From Psychrobacter sp. FME6 (lineage in GTDB: Bacteria; Pseudomonadota; Gammaproteobacteria; Pseudomonadales; Moraxellaceae), in NCBI RefSeq assembly GCF_014861365.1, contig NZ_RRYW01000003.1:1-64000 (forward strand): 64,000 nucleotides of DNA, given 5' to 3'. Shown here one piece after another: positions 1-9,048 of the stretch. The notes beneath the pieces were generated by a model. The model was given only the letters and a program-made list of their open reading frames with translations, made no database searches and was not told the DNA's origin. Made by a program: the position numbers and the translations under genes. Each line of letters opens with the position of its first letter. The first letter of the stretch is position 1.

Positions 1-38
1 TTCTCGCTTGTGTCTTTATCTGGCTGCCGCTGATTTGA
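1..38 (+). CDS. IS transposase, C-terminal end only (truncated by window edge)
   Basis: The third forward frame from base 3 encodes LACVFIWLPLI and stops at 36-38, with the stop overlapping an inverted-repeat end at 37-55. Ending a transposase inside the terminal repeat, with a hydrophobic A-C-x-x-I-W-L tail, resembles IS5-type transposases. Only 11 codons are visible, so the family is a guess. The link to a mobile element rests mainly on the same repeat bounding the 270-bp element at 27398-27667. Confidence 0.4.
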   Translation, partial: LACVFIWLPLI

Positions 39-55
39 ATTCTATACAGCCCCTA
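37..55 (+). mobile_element. Right terminal inverted repeat of an IS element
   Basis: GAATTCTATACAGCCCCTA is identical to the right end of the element at 27649-27667 and the reverse complement of its left end at 27398-27416. The body of this IS lies to the left of the window. Confidence 0.7.
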
Positions 56-140
56 GAAAACTTTATTCCGCCATAGTTTACCTGTCAATGGATAAAATCC
101 CAACTTTATTTCATAAGTCGTATCCTACAATTATGTAGAT

Positions 141-175
141 AAAAAAATACCGAACGTTAAGTCCGGTATTTTTTT
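141..175 (-). terminator. Bidirectional rho-independent terminator after hemH
   Basis: A stem of AATACCG and CGGTATT is flanked by an A-run on one side and a T-run on the other. It lies about 20 bases beyond the hemH stop, so it can end hemH transcription and also insulate hemH from the IS at the window edge. Confidence 0.8.
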
Positions 176-196
176 ATGATTTTAAAATTCAATCAA

Positions 197-1216
197 TTAT
201 GCCCAACCATCTAGCGTTCCCGCCCAGCCTTTTACCAATGGCGCACTTAATGCTTCAAGCAAGTCGATATGCGCCTCATCGAGGTTCAAGGCGGGAATAT
301 AATGATACTCTTGCCCGCCTGCACTGAGAAAGTTATCACGGTTTTCAATGGCCAGTTCTTCTAGCGTCTCTAAACAATCCGCTGAGAATGCCGGACTAAT
401 CACTTGTACTGAGCGCACACCAGACTTGCCCCAATCCTCTAATACCACGTCAGTATAAGGTTTCACCCACTCTTGTTTACCAAAGCGCGACTGGAAACTG
501 ATAATCCATTCATCGTCTTTTAAGCCAAGCGCCTGGGCGACTTGCGCTGCGGTACATTTGCAGCGCTTAGGATACGGGTCACCTTTATCGGCATAAGGCT
601 GCGGGATACCGTGAAAGCTAAACATCAGCTTTTCAGGTTTGCCATGCTCTGCTTGAAAACGGCGAATCGAATCGGCCAACGCCTGAATATATAACGGATG
701 GGCAAAGTAATCTTTGACTATCGTATAATTTGGCAAATTACGTTGCTTAAGCGTCCACTTGGTCAGCGCATCATAGACCGCGCCGCCAGAAGATGCGGAA
801 TACTGTGGAAACAATGGCAAGATAACAAAATGGTCAACACCTTCATCACGCAAAGTATCCATCACATCAGGCAATCCAGGATTGCCATAGCTCATCGCAG
901 AGTGTACAGAAACCCGAAATGGGGCGACACTATCGGCCAAGCGTGGCTCTAGCATCTCAACTTGGCTGTTTAATATCTTACGAATGGGCGAATCACCTTC
1001 CCAAATACTGGCATAGGCTTTGGCCACACGCTTAGGACGACTTGGCAACACAAAAATATTAAGGATAATTGCCCATAAAAACTTGGGAATCTCAATCACT
1101 CGTGGGTCTGATAAAAACTGTTTAAGATAACGTCGCACAGCAGGCGCAGTCGGCTCATCTGGTGTACCAAGGTTAACAAGTAAGACGGCAATACGTGGGG
1201 GCAGTTCAGGTTTCAT
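197..1216 (-). CDS. hemH: Ferrochelatase (protoheme ferro-lyase)
   Basis: HemH inserts Fe2+ into protoporphyrin IX, the last step of protoheme synthesis, as a soluble or membrane-associated enzyme. The 339-residue product is family length. It begins with the typical NLGTPD segment (residues 15-20), carries the SFHGIP motif whose His is the metal-site and catalytic residue, and has the conserved KRCKCTAAQ region and a late [15 protein letters not shown] segment with the conserved Glu. The gene stands alone: a terminator follows it, and a 337-bp spacer separates it from the divergent metX. The ATG at 1216 has no strong Shine-Dalgarno sequence, but the N-terminus matches the family. No other function is plausible. 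Confidence 0.97.
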   Translation of the reverse strand: MKPELPPRIAVLLVNLGTPDEPTAPAVRRYLKQFLSDPRVIEIPKFLWAIILNIFVLPSRPKRVAKAYASIWEGDSPIRKILNSQVEMLEPRLADSVAPFRVSVHSAMSYGNPGLPDVMDTLRDEGVDHFVILPLFPQYSASSGGAVYDALTKWTLKQRNLPNYTIVKDYFAHPLYIQALADSIRRFQAEHGKPEKLMFSFHGIPQPYADKGDPYPKRCKCTAAQVAQALGLKDDEWIISFQSRFGKQEWVKPYTDVVLEDWGKSGVRSVQVISPAFSADCLETLEELAIENRDNFLSAGGQEYHYIPALNLDEAHIDLLEALSAPLVKGWAGTLDGWA

Positions 1217-1553
1217 AGCAGCACTATTTTATGGTCAGGTTGTTAGAGATAGGATTATTAAGACATGATTAAAGTAACACCATGTTAGTGTAGCATTTTA
1301 TCCATTGGCTACGCATTGCAAAAGTGTCTTTATACAATTTGATACGCAGTGGTGAACCATAGATTTTATCCATTATTTACTTGCTATAAAAACTAAGCTC
1401 GAAAGACTACTTTCGAAGGTTGTACTCATACGCGCATCGCCATACAATAGGCAAGCACATTGTCAAACAAAGAAACAGTGTAGACAAAAACCGTTTAAAA
1501 AAATGTCGATAAAACAGTCCGTCGACATAGTCCCCTTCTTATTTTATTGATGA
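1217..1553. other. hemH-metX divergent spacer
   Basis: AT-rich 337-bp spacer holding the unmapped promoters of hemH (minus) and metX (plus). No repeat copy, RNA gene or clear sigma70 promoter was recognised. A 13-codon ATG ORF (1550-1591) starts four bases before the metX TTG in another frame and overlaps the metX start. Confidence 0.5.
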
Positions 1554-3068
1554 TTGTTGTCTTGCGAGGTAGATTTGAACGCACGCCCTGATAATACCAG
1601 TGACCAGTCCCCCACAAATAAATCTAATTCGGTGGGCATCGTTACTCCCCAGAATTTTCATTTCGCCGAGCCGTTGACCTTAGAGTGTAATCGCACTTTG
1701 CCGTCATTTGATCTGATAGTCGAAACTTACGGCACGCTGAATAGTGACAAATCAAACGCCATACTCATTTGCCACGCCCTTTCAGGCAGCCATCACGCGG
1801 CAGGCTTTCATCATGCCGATGATAAAAAGGCGGGCTGGTGGGACAATATGATTGGCCCCAACAAAGCCATCGATACCAATCGATTTTATGTGGTCTGCGT
1901 CAATAATATTGGTAGCTGTTTTGGCTCTACTGGCCCAACGACGATTAATCCAGAAAGTGTCGGCTCAGACCAGCACAATTCAGACAAAAACAATCAGGCC
2001 AACGAAGCAGCAGTTTATGGCCCTGACTTTCCACTCATCACGATTAAAGACTGGGTAAAGACCCAAGCGATGCTCTCAGACCGTCTAGGTATTGATGTTT
2101 GGCATGCCATTGTCGGTGGCTCAATGGGTGGCATGCAGGCCATGCAATGGTCAGTTGACTATCCAAATCGGTTAAAACGCTGCGTCATTATCGCCAGTAC
2201 CCCTAAGCTCTCTGCCCAGAATATTGCTTTTAATGAAGTGGCGCGCCAGTCCATTCTTTCTGATCCCGACTTTAAAGACGGACGCTATTTGCAAGCGGGC
2301 ACTTATCCTCGTCGCGGGCTGATATTGGCACGCATGGTTGGTCATATCACCTATTTGACCGACGATGCGATGAAAGCCAAGTTCGGTCGTGATTTAAAAT
2401 CTGGCAAATTTATGTATGGCTACGATGTTGAGTTCCAAGTCGAGAGCTACCTACGCTATCAAGGCGAACGCTTTAGCGAGAACTTCGACGCCAATACTTA
2501 TCTGCTCATGACCAAAGCTTTAGATTATTTTGACCCGACTCGTGATTATCCATTAAAGCCATCAATGTCATCAGAACAATCACATCCATCAGTGCCTACC
2601 GCATCATCAGCACAGCTCAAAGACTCTATTGCTGCGTCAGTCAAAGACGCTCAACAACCTGCGCAAAAAAATGAACCAAAGGACGCGGTAGCAGCCGTAG
2701 ATGAGAGCGAGGATATCCATCAGCAAGAGCTAACGGCATTGAAAGCCGCCTTTGCCCATACACAATGCCAGTATTTAATCGTGTCATTTACCACAGATTG
2801 GCGTTTTGCACCGGAGCGCTCACAAGAAATCGTCGATGCACTGATGGCCACTGGTAAGCCAGTCAGCTATATCAATGTCGATGCACCGCATGGCCATGAC
2901 TCATTTTTATTTGATATTCCACGTTATATGGGCGCGGTCAGAGGGTTTTTGAATGCTCCCTTTATCACGGCGAATAAGTCAAAAGATAGCCTGTCAAAAA
3001 GTAACGATCAAAACAGCAAGAAAAACAATCATCAAAGCAGTTATAAAGAATCAGGAGCGCGCTCATGA
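1554..3068 (+). CDS. metX: Homoserine O-acyltransferase (MetX family)
   Basis: MetX acylates homoserine (acetyl- or succinyl-CoA; substrate not decidable here) at the entry to methionine synthesis. It is an alpha/beta hydrolase: the nucleophile elbow GGSMGGMQ places Ser190, and the acid and base are Asp415 (TTDWRF) and His448 (PHGHD). At 504 residues it is about 120 longer than usual. The excess is a polar insert at about 134-155 and a larger low-complexity Ser/Ala/Gln/Lys insert at about 337-395, just before the Asp strand. The start is uncertain: the frame opens with TTG 1554 or 1557 and no clear Shine-Dalgarno; GTG 1632 would give the family-like start VGIVTPQ. The stop overlaps metW by four bases, so the pair is translationally coupled. 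Confidence 0.93.
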   Translation: MLSCEVDLNARPDNTSDQSPTNKSNSVGIVTPQNFHFAEPLTLECNRTLPSFDLIVETYGTLNSDKSNAILICHALSGSHHAAGFHHADDKKAGWWDNMIGPNKAIDTNRFYVVCVNNIGSCFGSTGPTTINPESVGSDQHNSDKNNQANEAAVYGPDFPLITIKDWVKTQAMLSDRLGIDVWHAIVGGSMGGMQAMQWSVDYPNRLKRCVIIASTPKLSAQNIAFNEVARQSILSDPDFKDGRYLQAGTYPRRGLILARMVGHITYLTDDAMKAKFGRDLKSGKFMYGYDVEFQVESYLRYQGERFSENFDANTYLLMTKALDYFDPTRDYPLKPSMSSEQSHPSVPTASSAQLKDSIAASVKDAQQPAQKNEPKDAVAAVDESEDIHQQELTALKAAFAHTQCQYLIVSFTTDWRFAPERSQEIVDALMATGKPVSYINVDAPHGHDSFLFDIPRYMGAVRGFLNAPFITANKSKDSLSKSNDQNSKKNNHQSSYKESGARS

Positions 3069-3679
3069 GAATGGATCATCAATTGGCCGAGCGCTGGATT
3101 GCTCCAAACTCACACGTTTTAGACTTGGGTTGTGGTAACGGTGAGCTGCTCGCCCATTTACAAAAAAATCGCGGCGTGACTGGATACGGGCTTGAGATTG
3201 ACGAAGACAAAATCAACGAGGCGATCTCCAATGGCTTATCCATTGTCGAGCAAGACCTCAATGACGGCTTAGCGCGTTTCGCTGATAATAGCTTCGATAC
3301 GGTGGTGATGGCGCGGGCGTTACAAGCCGTCAAATCGCCTGATGTGTTACTGCTTGATATGTTGCGAGTCGCGCGCGAGGCGGTCATCACCTTCCCTAAC
3401 TTTGCGCACTGGCAAAACCGACTACATTTAGGGCTAAAGGGGCTAATGCCCGTCTCAGAAGCCTTGCCTTATGAATGGTATAACACCCCAAACATTCATC
3501 TGTGCACTTTTAAGGATTTTGAACAGCTTTGCACTGAGCATGATATTCATATTATCAGCCGTTTCGCCGTCAGTGATTCTGAAAAAGCGCATACACCACT
3601 GATGACTGCTTTGATACGGCAGGCTCCCAACCTGTTGGCAGATGTTGCCATCTATCGTGTTACTAAGCAAAAGCCATAG
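3065..3679 (+). CDS. metW: Methionine biosynthesis protein MetW, SAM-methyltransferase fold
   Basis: The ATG overlaps the metX stop (ATGA), the usual metXW arrangement. The 204-residue protein has the class I methyltransferase motif I ([12 protein letters not shown], about residues 19-30) and the post-motif acid in GLEIDEDK. MetW is conserved beside MetX in many proteobacteria and is thought to support or activate MetX; its own methyl acceptor is unknown. The length is normal for the family. Two repeat copies lie downstream, with no obvious terminator before them. Confidence 0.95.
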   Translation: MRMDHQLAERWIAPNSHVLDLGCGNGELLAHLQKNRGVTGYGLEIDEDKINEAISNGLSIVEQDLNDGLARFADNSFDTVVMARALQAVKSPDVLLLDMLRVAREAVITFPNFAHWQNRLHLGLKGLMPVSEALPYEWYNTPNIHLCTFKDFEQLCTEHDIHIISRFAVSDSEKAHTPLMTALIRQAPNLLADVAIYRVTKQKP

Positions 3680-3721
3680 CAATGGCAGTAGGTATGGCTA
3701 TGATCAACTCAATCTAAAAAA

Positions 3722-3775
3722 GATACAGTGCTATTGGCTATGCAACCATATAAACTAATAGCCACTCTACAATAA
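3722..3775 (+). repeat. R3 short dispersed repeat, copy 1
   Basis: The segment containing GTGCTATTGGCTATGCA and ending in ACAATAA aligns with 11495-11550 with scattered mismatches. It also resembles the first half of the R1 family, so it may be a degenerate R1 remnant. Confidence 0.45.
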
Positions 3776-3819
3776 GCCGTGTTTCAACCTTAGCGCCTGT
3801 GGAACATTCAAATACCTTA

Positions 3820-3960
3820 ACTATAGTCAGTGAAAAGTAAAATCGATACATCACGTACTGCAGGTACCGTTTTTTCTAGCTTGCTGTGCCTACGCAGACA
3901 GAGGCTACAAAAAAACTATACCCGCAGTATCGTAGCGTTTTTAAAGTATTTTAACTATAC
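3820..3960 (+). repeat. R1 palindromic repeat, copy 1
   Basis: The ends ACTATAGTCAGT and AACTATAC are imperfectly inverted. The core reads GCTGTGCCTACGCAGACAG in the orientation also seen at 31180-31303 and opposite to the copies at 10499, 27049 and 55123. Confidence 0.65.
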
Positions 3961-4332
3961 CACCAGTGCCACATTTGAATATTCCATAAATCCTAACAAA
4001 GTGTTATTATTTTCTTACCCTCTAGTAACTGTATGATTTTACTGGAGACAATAACGTATAATTGGCTATTAAATCTTGTAATTAGTATTTGAGTTTCGTA
4101 AGTTTGGGTGTTAAGCTAACAAAACAGTGTCAGCCAGACCCTAATTACGACCGTTTATCGGATCGACTAGAGTCAATATGACGCTATCATCATTGGTTAC
4201 ATTACTAATAATTAGGTAAGTTGGTATCGCAAGGGTCCACCTAATTGTTATCGCCGTCTAACTGTCTTTAGCGAGACAATGTTTAGCGGTACCATTCTTT
4301 TTGCTTATTAACTGCCTAATTTTGGAGCTGCT

Positions 4333-4914
4333 ATGAAATTATTAAAAGCTGCGTTGTTTACTGCATTATTTTCTTGTGCGGGCTTAGCCAATGCTGAGTT
4401 AATATCGAACGTGCCACTTGATACCTCTCGTTTTGAGCTGATGCCGGTTAGTGAGCTGTCTGCGAGCGCTGCTCAAGGCAATCATCACGCCCAGTTTTAT
4501 TTAGCCAAGCGCCTACAAAAAGGCCAAGGTATTGCTCAAAATACACCACAAGCCATCCAATGGTATACCAAAGCTGCCCAGCAAGGTGTTGCCCCTGCCC
4601 AGCTAAATCTTGCCATTATGTACTTGCGCGGCGAAGGTGTAAAACCTAACCTACAACAAGCCCGCGTTTGGTTAGAAAAAGCGGCGATGCGCGGTGATAA
4701 CCGTGCCAGCTATACGCTTGCACTGTTAGATGAGAAACAAAAAAATCTGGTTGATGCCTATAAATGGTACGACTTGGCTGCTCGCGATGGCATGCTTGAC
4801 GAAAAAGTGCGTAACAAAGCACGTGGCAAAATCGGCCAGTTGGCATTGAACTTATCAAGCTCAGACATTGCTAGCGCTCGCAGCAAAGCAGATACTTGGT
4901 TTCAAAGTAAGTAA
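4333..4914 (+). CDS. Exported Sel1-repeat (TPR-like) protein
   Basis: The 193-residue product starts with a signal peptide (MKLLKAALFTALFSCAGLANA, cleavage after ANA at about residue 22). Consecutive Sel1-like repeats follow, with signatures AQFYLAKRLQKGQGI, AIQWYTKAAQQGVAPAQ, LAIMYLRGEGV, ARVWLEKAAMRGD and AYKWYDLAARDG. Such solenoids act as protein-protein scaffolds; no enzymatic residues are expected. The location is periplasmic. The ATG follows GGAG with good spacing, and a strong terminator follows the gene, so it is monocistronic. The specific partner is unknown. Confidence 0.88.
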   Translation: MKLLKAALFTALFSCAGLANAELISNVPLDTSRFELMPVSELSASAAQGNHHAQFYLAKRLQKGQGIAQNTPQAIQWYTKAAQQGVAPAQLNLAIMYLRGEGVKPNLQQARVWLEKAAMRGDNRASYTLALLDEKQKNLVDAYKWYDLAARDGMLDEKVRNKARGKIGQLALNLSSSDIASARSKADTWFQSK

Positions 4915-4942
4915 GCTTTTAATAGTTTAGAGCATAATAAAA

Positions 4943-4971
4943 AAATCCAGCTTATTAGCTGGGTTTTTTGT
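4943..4971 (+). terminator. Rho-independent terminator after the Sel1 gene
   Basis: Perfect 6-bp stem CCAGCT (4947-4952) and AGCTGG (4957-4962), loop TATT, followed by a T-run. Confidence 0.85.
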
Positions 4972-5261
4972 TTTTCATCATTGTTCTACGCTATATTGTT
5001 TCGATAAACGTATCGATAAATCTGCAAAAACCCCATCAAATTTGCTACACTACGCGCGCATTTGGTTAATTCCACAACTGCACCAATGTTATAACCCTTT
5101 CTAAACTAACAAAGTCTAACCCGAGTGATTACGATATAAGGAAACCGAGCGCAGATAGTATCCAAAGTACATCAAGCGAGGATGACACAATAGCGTATTG
5201 ATATGGGTTTGACTGTCCACCCAATGCACTAGGTTTGCGACCTAGCCAGCAGGAGAAAAAC
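4972..5261. other. Spacer upstream of trhO
   Basis: Together with the terminator this makes a 347-bp gene-free stretch. It contains the trhO promoter region; no repeat copy, RNA gene or clear promoter hexamers were recognised. Confidence 0.5.
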
Positions 5262-6320
5262 ATGAGTACCTCACAAGCTACTAACGTAAAAGCACCAACC
5301 CATGCGACCGAATACGATAGCGTCACCAACAACATCGTCGTTGCTGCCCTTTATAAATTCACCCGCTTTGCTGATTTCGAGCAATACCGCGAGCCAATTT
5401 TAAACACCATGCTCGATAACGAAGTTAAAGGCACATTATTGATTGCTGCTGAAGGTATTAACGGAACGATTTCTGGCACACGCCAAGGAATTGATAACGT
5501 CCTTGATTATCTGCGTAGTATCGAAGCGATTGGCAGCTTTACCTTTAAAGAGTCTTATACCGATGCCCAGCCTTTTTATCGCACCAAAGTGAAGCTCAAA
5601 AAAGAAATCGTCACTATGGGCGTAGAAGACATCGACCCATTACAATCGGTCGGACGTTACGTTAAACCAAGCGAGTGGAATGCGCTTATCTCAGACCCTA
5701 ATGTTATCCTTATCGATACGCGTAACGACTACGAAGTACAAATCGGTACGTTCCAAAATGCGGTCAACCCAAATACCGAAACGTTCCGCGAATTTCCAGA
5801 ATACGTCGCCAAAGAGATGGATCCAAGCAAACATAAAAAAGTTGCGATGTTCTGCACCGGTGGTATCCGCTGTGAAAAATCCACAGCATTTATGCGCGAA
5901 CAAGGCTTTGAAGAGGTCTACCATTTAGAAGGTGGTATCTTAAAATATCTAGAAGAAATCCCTGCCAATGAGTCTATGTGGCAAGGCGATTGCTTTGTCT
6001 TTGACAACCGTGTATCAGTCAATCATAACCTAGAAAAAGGCAACTATGAGCAATGTTTTGCTTGTCGTATGCCAATTACTGTCGATGAGATGCAAAGCTC
6101 TGCCTATATCAAAGGCGAATCATGCCCGCACTGTATCGATAAAGCCACCGATGAGCAAAAAGCCCGTTTCCGTGAGCGTGAGCATCAGATGCAGCTGGCC
6201 AAAAAACGTGGCGAAGCTCATATCGGTAGCGACGTCATCGATGTGATTGAAAAACGTAAAGCAGCTAAAACAGAAGCTCGCCTGCAAGCAGAAGCTGCCA
6301 ATAAAGCCAAAGCAAAATAA
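5262..6320 (+). CDS. trhO: tRNA uridine(34) hydroxylase TrhO (rhodanese family)
   Basis: TrhO (formerly YceA) makes 5-hydroxyuridine at position 34 of certain tRNAs using molecular oxygen. The N-terminal acylphosphatase-like part contains the segment [12 protein letters not shown] rhodanese domain follows, with the active Cys in CTGGIRC (Cys198), and then a Cys-rich segment (CFACRMP and CPHC). The frame is open from a TTG at 5235, but the ATG at 5262 has an ideal AGGAG eight bases upstream and gives the expected 352 residues. The basic tail is rich in Lys and Ala. A strong terminator follows, so it is monocistronic. Confidence 0.95.
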   Translation: MSTSQATNVKAPTHATEYDSVTNNIVVAALYKFTRFADFEQYREPILNTMLDNEVKGTLLIAAEGINGTISGTRQGIDNVLDYLRSIEAIGSFTFKESYTDAQPFYRTKVKLKKEIVTMGVEDIDPLQSVGRYVKPSEWNALISDPNVILIDTRNDYEVQIGTFQNAVNPNTETFREFPEYVAKEMDPSKHKKVAMFCTGGIRCEKSTAFMREQGFEEVYHLEGGILKYLEEIPANESMWQGDCFVFDNRVSVNHNLEKGNYEQCFACRMPITVDEMQSSAYIKGESCPHCIDKATDEQKARFREREHQMQLAKKRGEAHIGSDVIDVIEKRKAAKTEARLQAEAANKAKAK

Positions 6321-6345
6321 AACGACGCCGAAAAAAGCCATAAAG

Positions 6346-6376
6346 AAGCCCCAATCAAATTGATCGGGGCTTTTCT
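6346..6376 (+). terminator. Rho-independent terminator after trhO
   Basis: Stem AAGCCCC (6346-6352) and GGGGCTT (6366-6372), followed by TTTTC. Confidence 0.85.
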
Positions 6377-6415
6377 TATTTTTACTTTCTTCTAAAACGT
6401 GTACTTAATAAAACT

Positions 6416-6520
6416 TATACCATTCACAAAAATTAGAGTGGCAAGAAAAACGCGTGTAAGTACTACCTCTTGTAGACTAAACAAGTTTGACACAGCCAAT
6501 CTTACCTTTTGGGTTTGGTA
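6416..6520 (+). repeat. TATACCA-ended element (family M), copy 1
   Basis: Starts TATACCATTCACAAAAATTA and ends TTTTGGGTTTGGTA, so its termini form an imperfect inverted repeat. Copies at 28801-28920 and 35467-35572 share the order TAGAGTGGCAAG, TAGACTAAACAAGTTTGACA, CCAATCTTA and GGGTTTGGTA. The right end touches the TAA stop codon of the minus-strand gene at 6521. Confidence 0.75.
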
Positions 6521-6949
6521 TTAGCTACCACGGTAAGTGCTGTAGCCGTATGCTGACAAGGTAATTGGCACATGATAATGCTTGTCGCCTTCGATATTAA
6601 AATTCACTTCAACATAAGGGTAAAAAGACTCTAAGCTTTGATTACGAAAATAAGGTGTCGTCTCAAATATTAACTTATACGTACCATCGTGATCGACATT
6701 GCCACTATTTGGTAAAAAGTTATTAATACGGCCATTGTCGTCGGTCGTTTTAGTACTAAGTAATTTCCAGGCGCCATCATCTTGCATCATAAGTTTTACA
6801 TCGACATTTGGTGCAGGCTTGCCTGTACTAATATCTAGGATATGACTCGATAACTGATATTTATCTTGGTCACCAGCCGCAAAACTTGCTGTCGCACTCA
6901 TAGCCAGCACGCCACCTAATGCAGCAGCTTTTATCATCGTTGTTTTCAT
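6521..6949 (-). CDS. uraH: Exported 5-hydroxyisourate hydrolase (transthyretin-related)
   Basis: The enzyme hydrolyses 5-hydroxyisourate, the uricase product, to OHCU in urate breakdown. Hallmarks of the active family are all present: SSHILD near the mature N-terminus (His), NGRINNF (Arg), HYHVPITLS (His) and the diagnostic C-terminal YRGS. From the ATG at 6949 (AAGGG five bases upstream) the protein is 142 residues and begins with a signal peptide ending ASFA at about residue 24, so it is periplasmic. The frame extends to 6973, where there is no Shine-Dalgarno. No other purine gene is nearby. A repeat element abuts its stop codon. Confidence 0.92.
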   Translation of the reverse strand: MKTTMIKAAALGGVLAMSATASFAAGDQDKYQLSSHILDISTGKPAPNVDVKLMMQDDGAWKLLSTKTTDDNGRINNFLPNSGNVDHDGTYKLIFETTPYFRNQSLESFYPYVEVNFNIEGDKHYHVPITLSAYGYSTYRGS

Positions 6950-6973
6950 AAAAACCCTTATATAACGTTTCAT

Positions 6974-7331
6974 TTATTTATACTAATTTGGTTCTATTTA
7001 TCATGCTAGGCGTCTATTAGATAGTTGCCTCACTACTTCACTTCATATCATAACGAAGAAGCAATTAACTTTGTGTCTGAGCAATATGTTCGTTTAGTAT
7101 AAGTTGTCATACAGATATCATTGTAAAGAAAATGTTAATTTATATAATAAAGTTTTATAGGCTGTGGTGATTGTGCTAATCAATACCCGTTAGACGAAAA
7201 CAGTTGAACAAAGAATAACCGACAAAAAAATAGCAGACAATTATTTCAATTGCCTGCTATCGATATACGAGCGTTTAATTTTAGATCTACCTGCTATTTA
7301 AATATCCGTGTTATCTAAATATAAGTGCTAC
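6974..7331. other. Spacer between serA and uraH
   Basis: AT-rich 358-bp stretch between two minus-strand genes. It holds the serA terminator and presumably the uraH promoter; nothing else was recognised. Confidence 0.5.
7224..7260 (-). terminator. Rho-independent terminator after serA
   Basis: On the minus strand, a stem of ATAGCAGGCAATT pairs imperfectly with AATTGTCTGCTAT and is followed by a run of seven T. It lies about 70 bases past the serA stop. Confidence 0.8.
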
Positions 7332-8558
7332 TTAGAACAAAATACGCACGCGAATGGTTTCTTCGACGTCTTTTAACTGATCTAAAGCCGCTGTTGAATC
7401 GTTATAATCAACATCCATCACCAGATAACCCACATCACCTTCAGTCATTAGGCTCTGCGCTAAAATGTTGATATGTGCTTCAGCAAATAAGCGGTTAATC
7501 TGTGACAGTACGCCTGGGACGTTTTTGTGGATATGTAACAGACGATGCGAGCCTTCTTTGAACGGCAGAGAAACTTCTGGGAAGTTCACAGCTGTCGCCG
7601 TGTCGCCTTGATCAGAATATCTGACGAACTTATCTGCGACTTCTAGACCGATATTGGCCTGTGCTTCTTGCGTTGAGCCACCAATATGCGGGGTCAAGAT
7701 GACATTATCAAACTTACGCAGTGGGGATTCAAACTCTTGATCAGCAGATTTTGGCTCTTTTGGGAACACATCAATCGCCGCGCCCAATACTTTGCCAGAC
7801 TCAAGTACAGCCGCAAGGTCATCAATCTCAACACACGTACCACGAGCAGCGTTGATAAAGTAGCTGCCATCTTTCATATGCGCGAACTGCTCAGCTTTCA
7901 TCATATAGCGCGTGCTTGGGACATCAGGCACATGCAAGGTGACGATATCAGCAGTCGATAGTAGCTCTTCTAAGCTACTGACCTGTACGGCGTTGCCAAG
8001 TGGTAATTTGGTCACTACATCATGATAAATGACTTTCATACCGAAACTTTCTGCCAATACAGACAGTTGCGAGCCGATAGAACCGTAACCGACGATACCG
8101 ATGGTTTTGCCGCGCACTTCATGAGAATTGGTCGCCGATTTGCCCCAGCCGCCGCGATGTACCGTTGCATTCTTTTCAGGAATACCGCGGTATAGCATAA
8201 TGGCTTCCGCCAATACCAATTCAGCCACCGAACGTGTGTTCGAAAATGGCGCGTTAAAGACGGGAATACCCAAATCACGTGCCGCGTCCAAATCTACTTG
8301 GTTGGTACCGATACAAAAGCAGCCAATACCGATCAACTTGTTTGCATGCTCAAGTACTTCACGGGTCAACTGGGTGCGCGAGCGAACACCAATGAAGTGG
8401 GCATCTTTAATTTTTTCGATCAGCTCATCTTGATCTAGAGCGTGACTGATATTCTCAATATTATGATAACCAGCGCCTTCTAATACTTTTAAAGCATTGT
8501 CGTGTAGACCTTCAAGCAATAAAAACCGGATTTTGTCTTTTTGGAGTGATAACGCCAT
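7332..8558 (-). CDS. serA: D-3-phosphoglycerate dehydrogenase
   Basis: SerA oxidises 3-phosphoglycerate to 3-phosphohydroxypyruvate with NAD+, the first step of serine synthesis. The 408-residue product matches the E. coli type: a Rossmann motif GIVGYGSIGSQLS, catalytic Arg in NAARGT, Glu in the DVFPKEP region and His in LTPHIGGST, and a C-terminal ACT domain (about 335-408, HIHKNVPGVLSQINRLFAE) for serine feedback. The ATG has AGGAC upstream. The divergent neighbour is a D-2-hydroxyglutarate dehydrogenase-like enzyme. In pseudomonads SerA also reduces 2-oxoglutarate to D-2-hydroxyglutarate and depends on such a partner, which suggests functional coupling here. Confidence 0.97.
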   Translation of the reverse strand: MALSLQKDKIRFLLLEGLHDNALKVLEGAGYHNIENISHALDQDELIEKIKDAHFIGVRSRTQLTREVLEHANKLIGIGCFCIGTNQVDLDAARDLGIPVFNAPFSNTRSVAELVLAEAIMLYRGIPEKNATVHRGGWGKSATNSHEVRGKTIGIVGYGSIGSQLSVLAESFGMKVIYHDVVTKLPLGNAVQVSSLEELLSTADIVTLHVPDVPSTRYMMKAEQFAHMKDGSYFINAARGTCVEIDDLAAVLESGKVLGAAIDVFPKEPKSADQEFESPLRKFDNVILTPHIGGSTQEAQANIGLEVADKFVRYSDQGDTATAVNFPEVSLPFKEGSHRLLHIHKNVPGVLSQINRLFAEAHINILAQSLMTEGDVGYLVMDVDYNDSTAALDQLKDVEETIRVRILF

Positions 8559-9048
8559 ATGAGAACTGTCCTATAATTGTCTTATAAAATTATCTAAGCG
8601 ATAACTTATGATGGATGAAACGAAAACAGTTTGGATATCTTACACAAAATCGGGCGGCGATGTTAGCAGATTAGATGAATTATTGGTTATCAAGCCTGAA
8701 AACTTTTTATGCTATAGTGAATCAGTTTATCTAAACGTTATATAATAGATTCATTTTAAAAACGACACAGTGTTATTGGCTATCATTTTTTTGCAATCGC
8801 TGGCAAGCCTGCGAACGGCAAACAAGAGAAATTATAGCAATAGCACGTTACTTTTTACTTTACTAAATTTAATTTACTAAAGTCGTATCGCTTTTATTTT
8901 GAACTGACCGCGACTATTTGTGAAGCTTCAACTTGTGAAGGTTCAACACGCCCTATATAAACATACTTATGTACACCTAGATATATCAATTTAGCGATAT
9001 AATAATCCTTTTTATGCATAGCACTTACGTTTATACCGAGATTTGACC
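8559..9048. other. Divergent spacer serA / FAD dehydrogenase
   Basis: 490 bp holding an R1 repeat (8742-8915) between two start regions. On the serA side, an ATTATA hexamer just before the AGGAC Shine-Dalgarno could be a -10 element. No RNA gene was seen. Confidence 0.5.
8742..8915 (+). repeat. R1 palindromic repeat, copy 2 (diverged)
   Basis: Begins ATAGATTCATTTTAAAAACG, has a core GCCTGCGAACGGCAAACAAG, and ends GTATCGCTTTTATTTTGAAC with CTGACC. It is the most diverged copy, stretched by AT-rich sequence on its right side. Confidence 0.55.

Larger units (their letters stand above)
3680..4332. other. Repeat-bearing spacer between metW and the Sel1 gene
   Basis: 653 bp with no credible gene. 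It holds a short inverted-type repeat at 3722-3775 and a palindromic R1 repeat at 3820-3960. A 68-codon frame across 3830-4036 is mostly repeat sequence and was not called. AT-rich DNA at 3961-4320 should contain the promoter of the next gene. Confidence 0.6.

Noticed and set aside
1550-1591. 13-codon ORF overlapping the metX start as a regulatory leader peptide
   Set aside because: Mentioned as a possibility only; no methionine codons, no ribosome-binding site and no conservation evidence, so not listed as a gene.
3830-4036. 68-codon forward frame after metW
   Set aside because: More than half of it is an R1 palindromic repeat; there is no Shine-Dalgarno and no family similarity.
8930-8960. 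T-loop-like GGTTCAA sequence near 8940
   Set aside because: No acceptor, anticodon or D-arm pairs around it, so it is not a tRNA.
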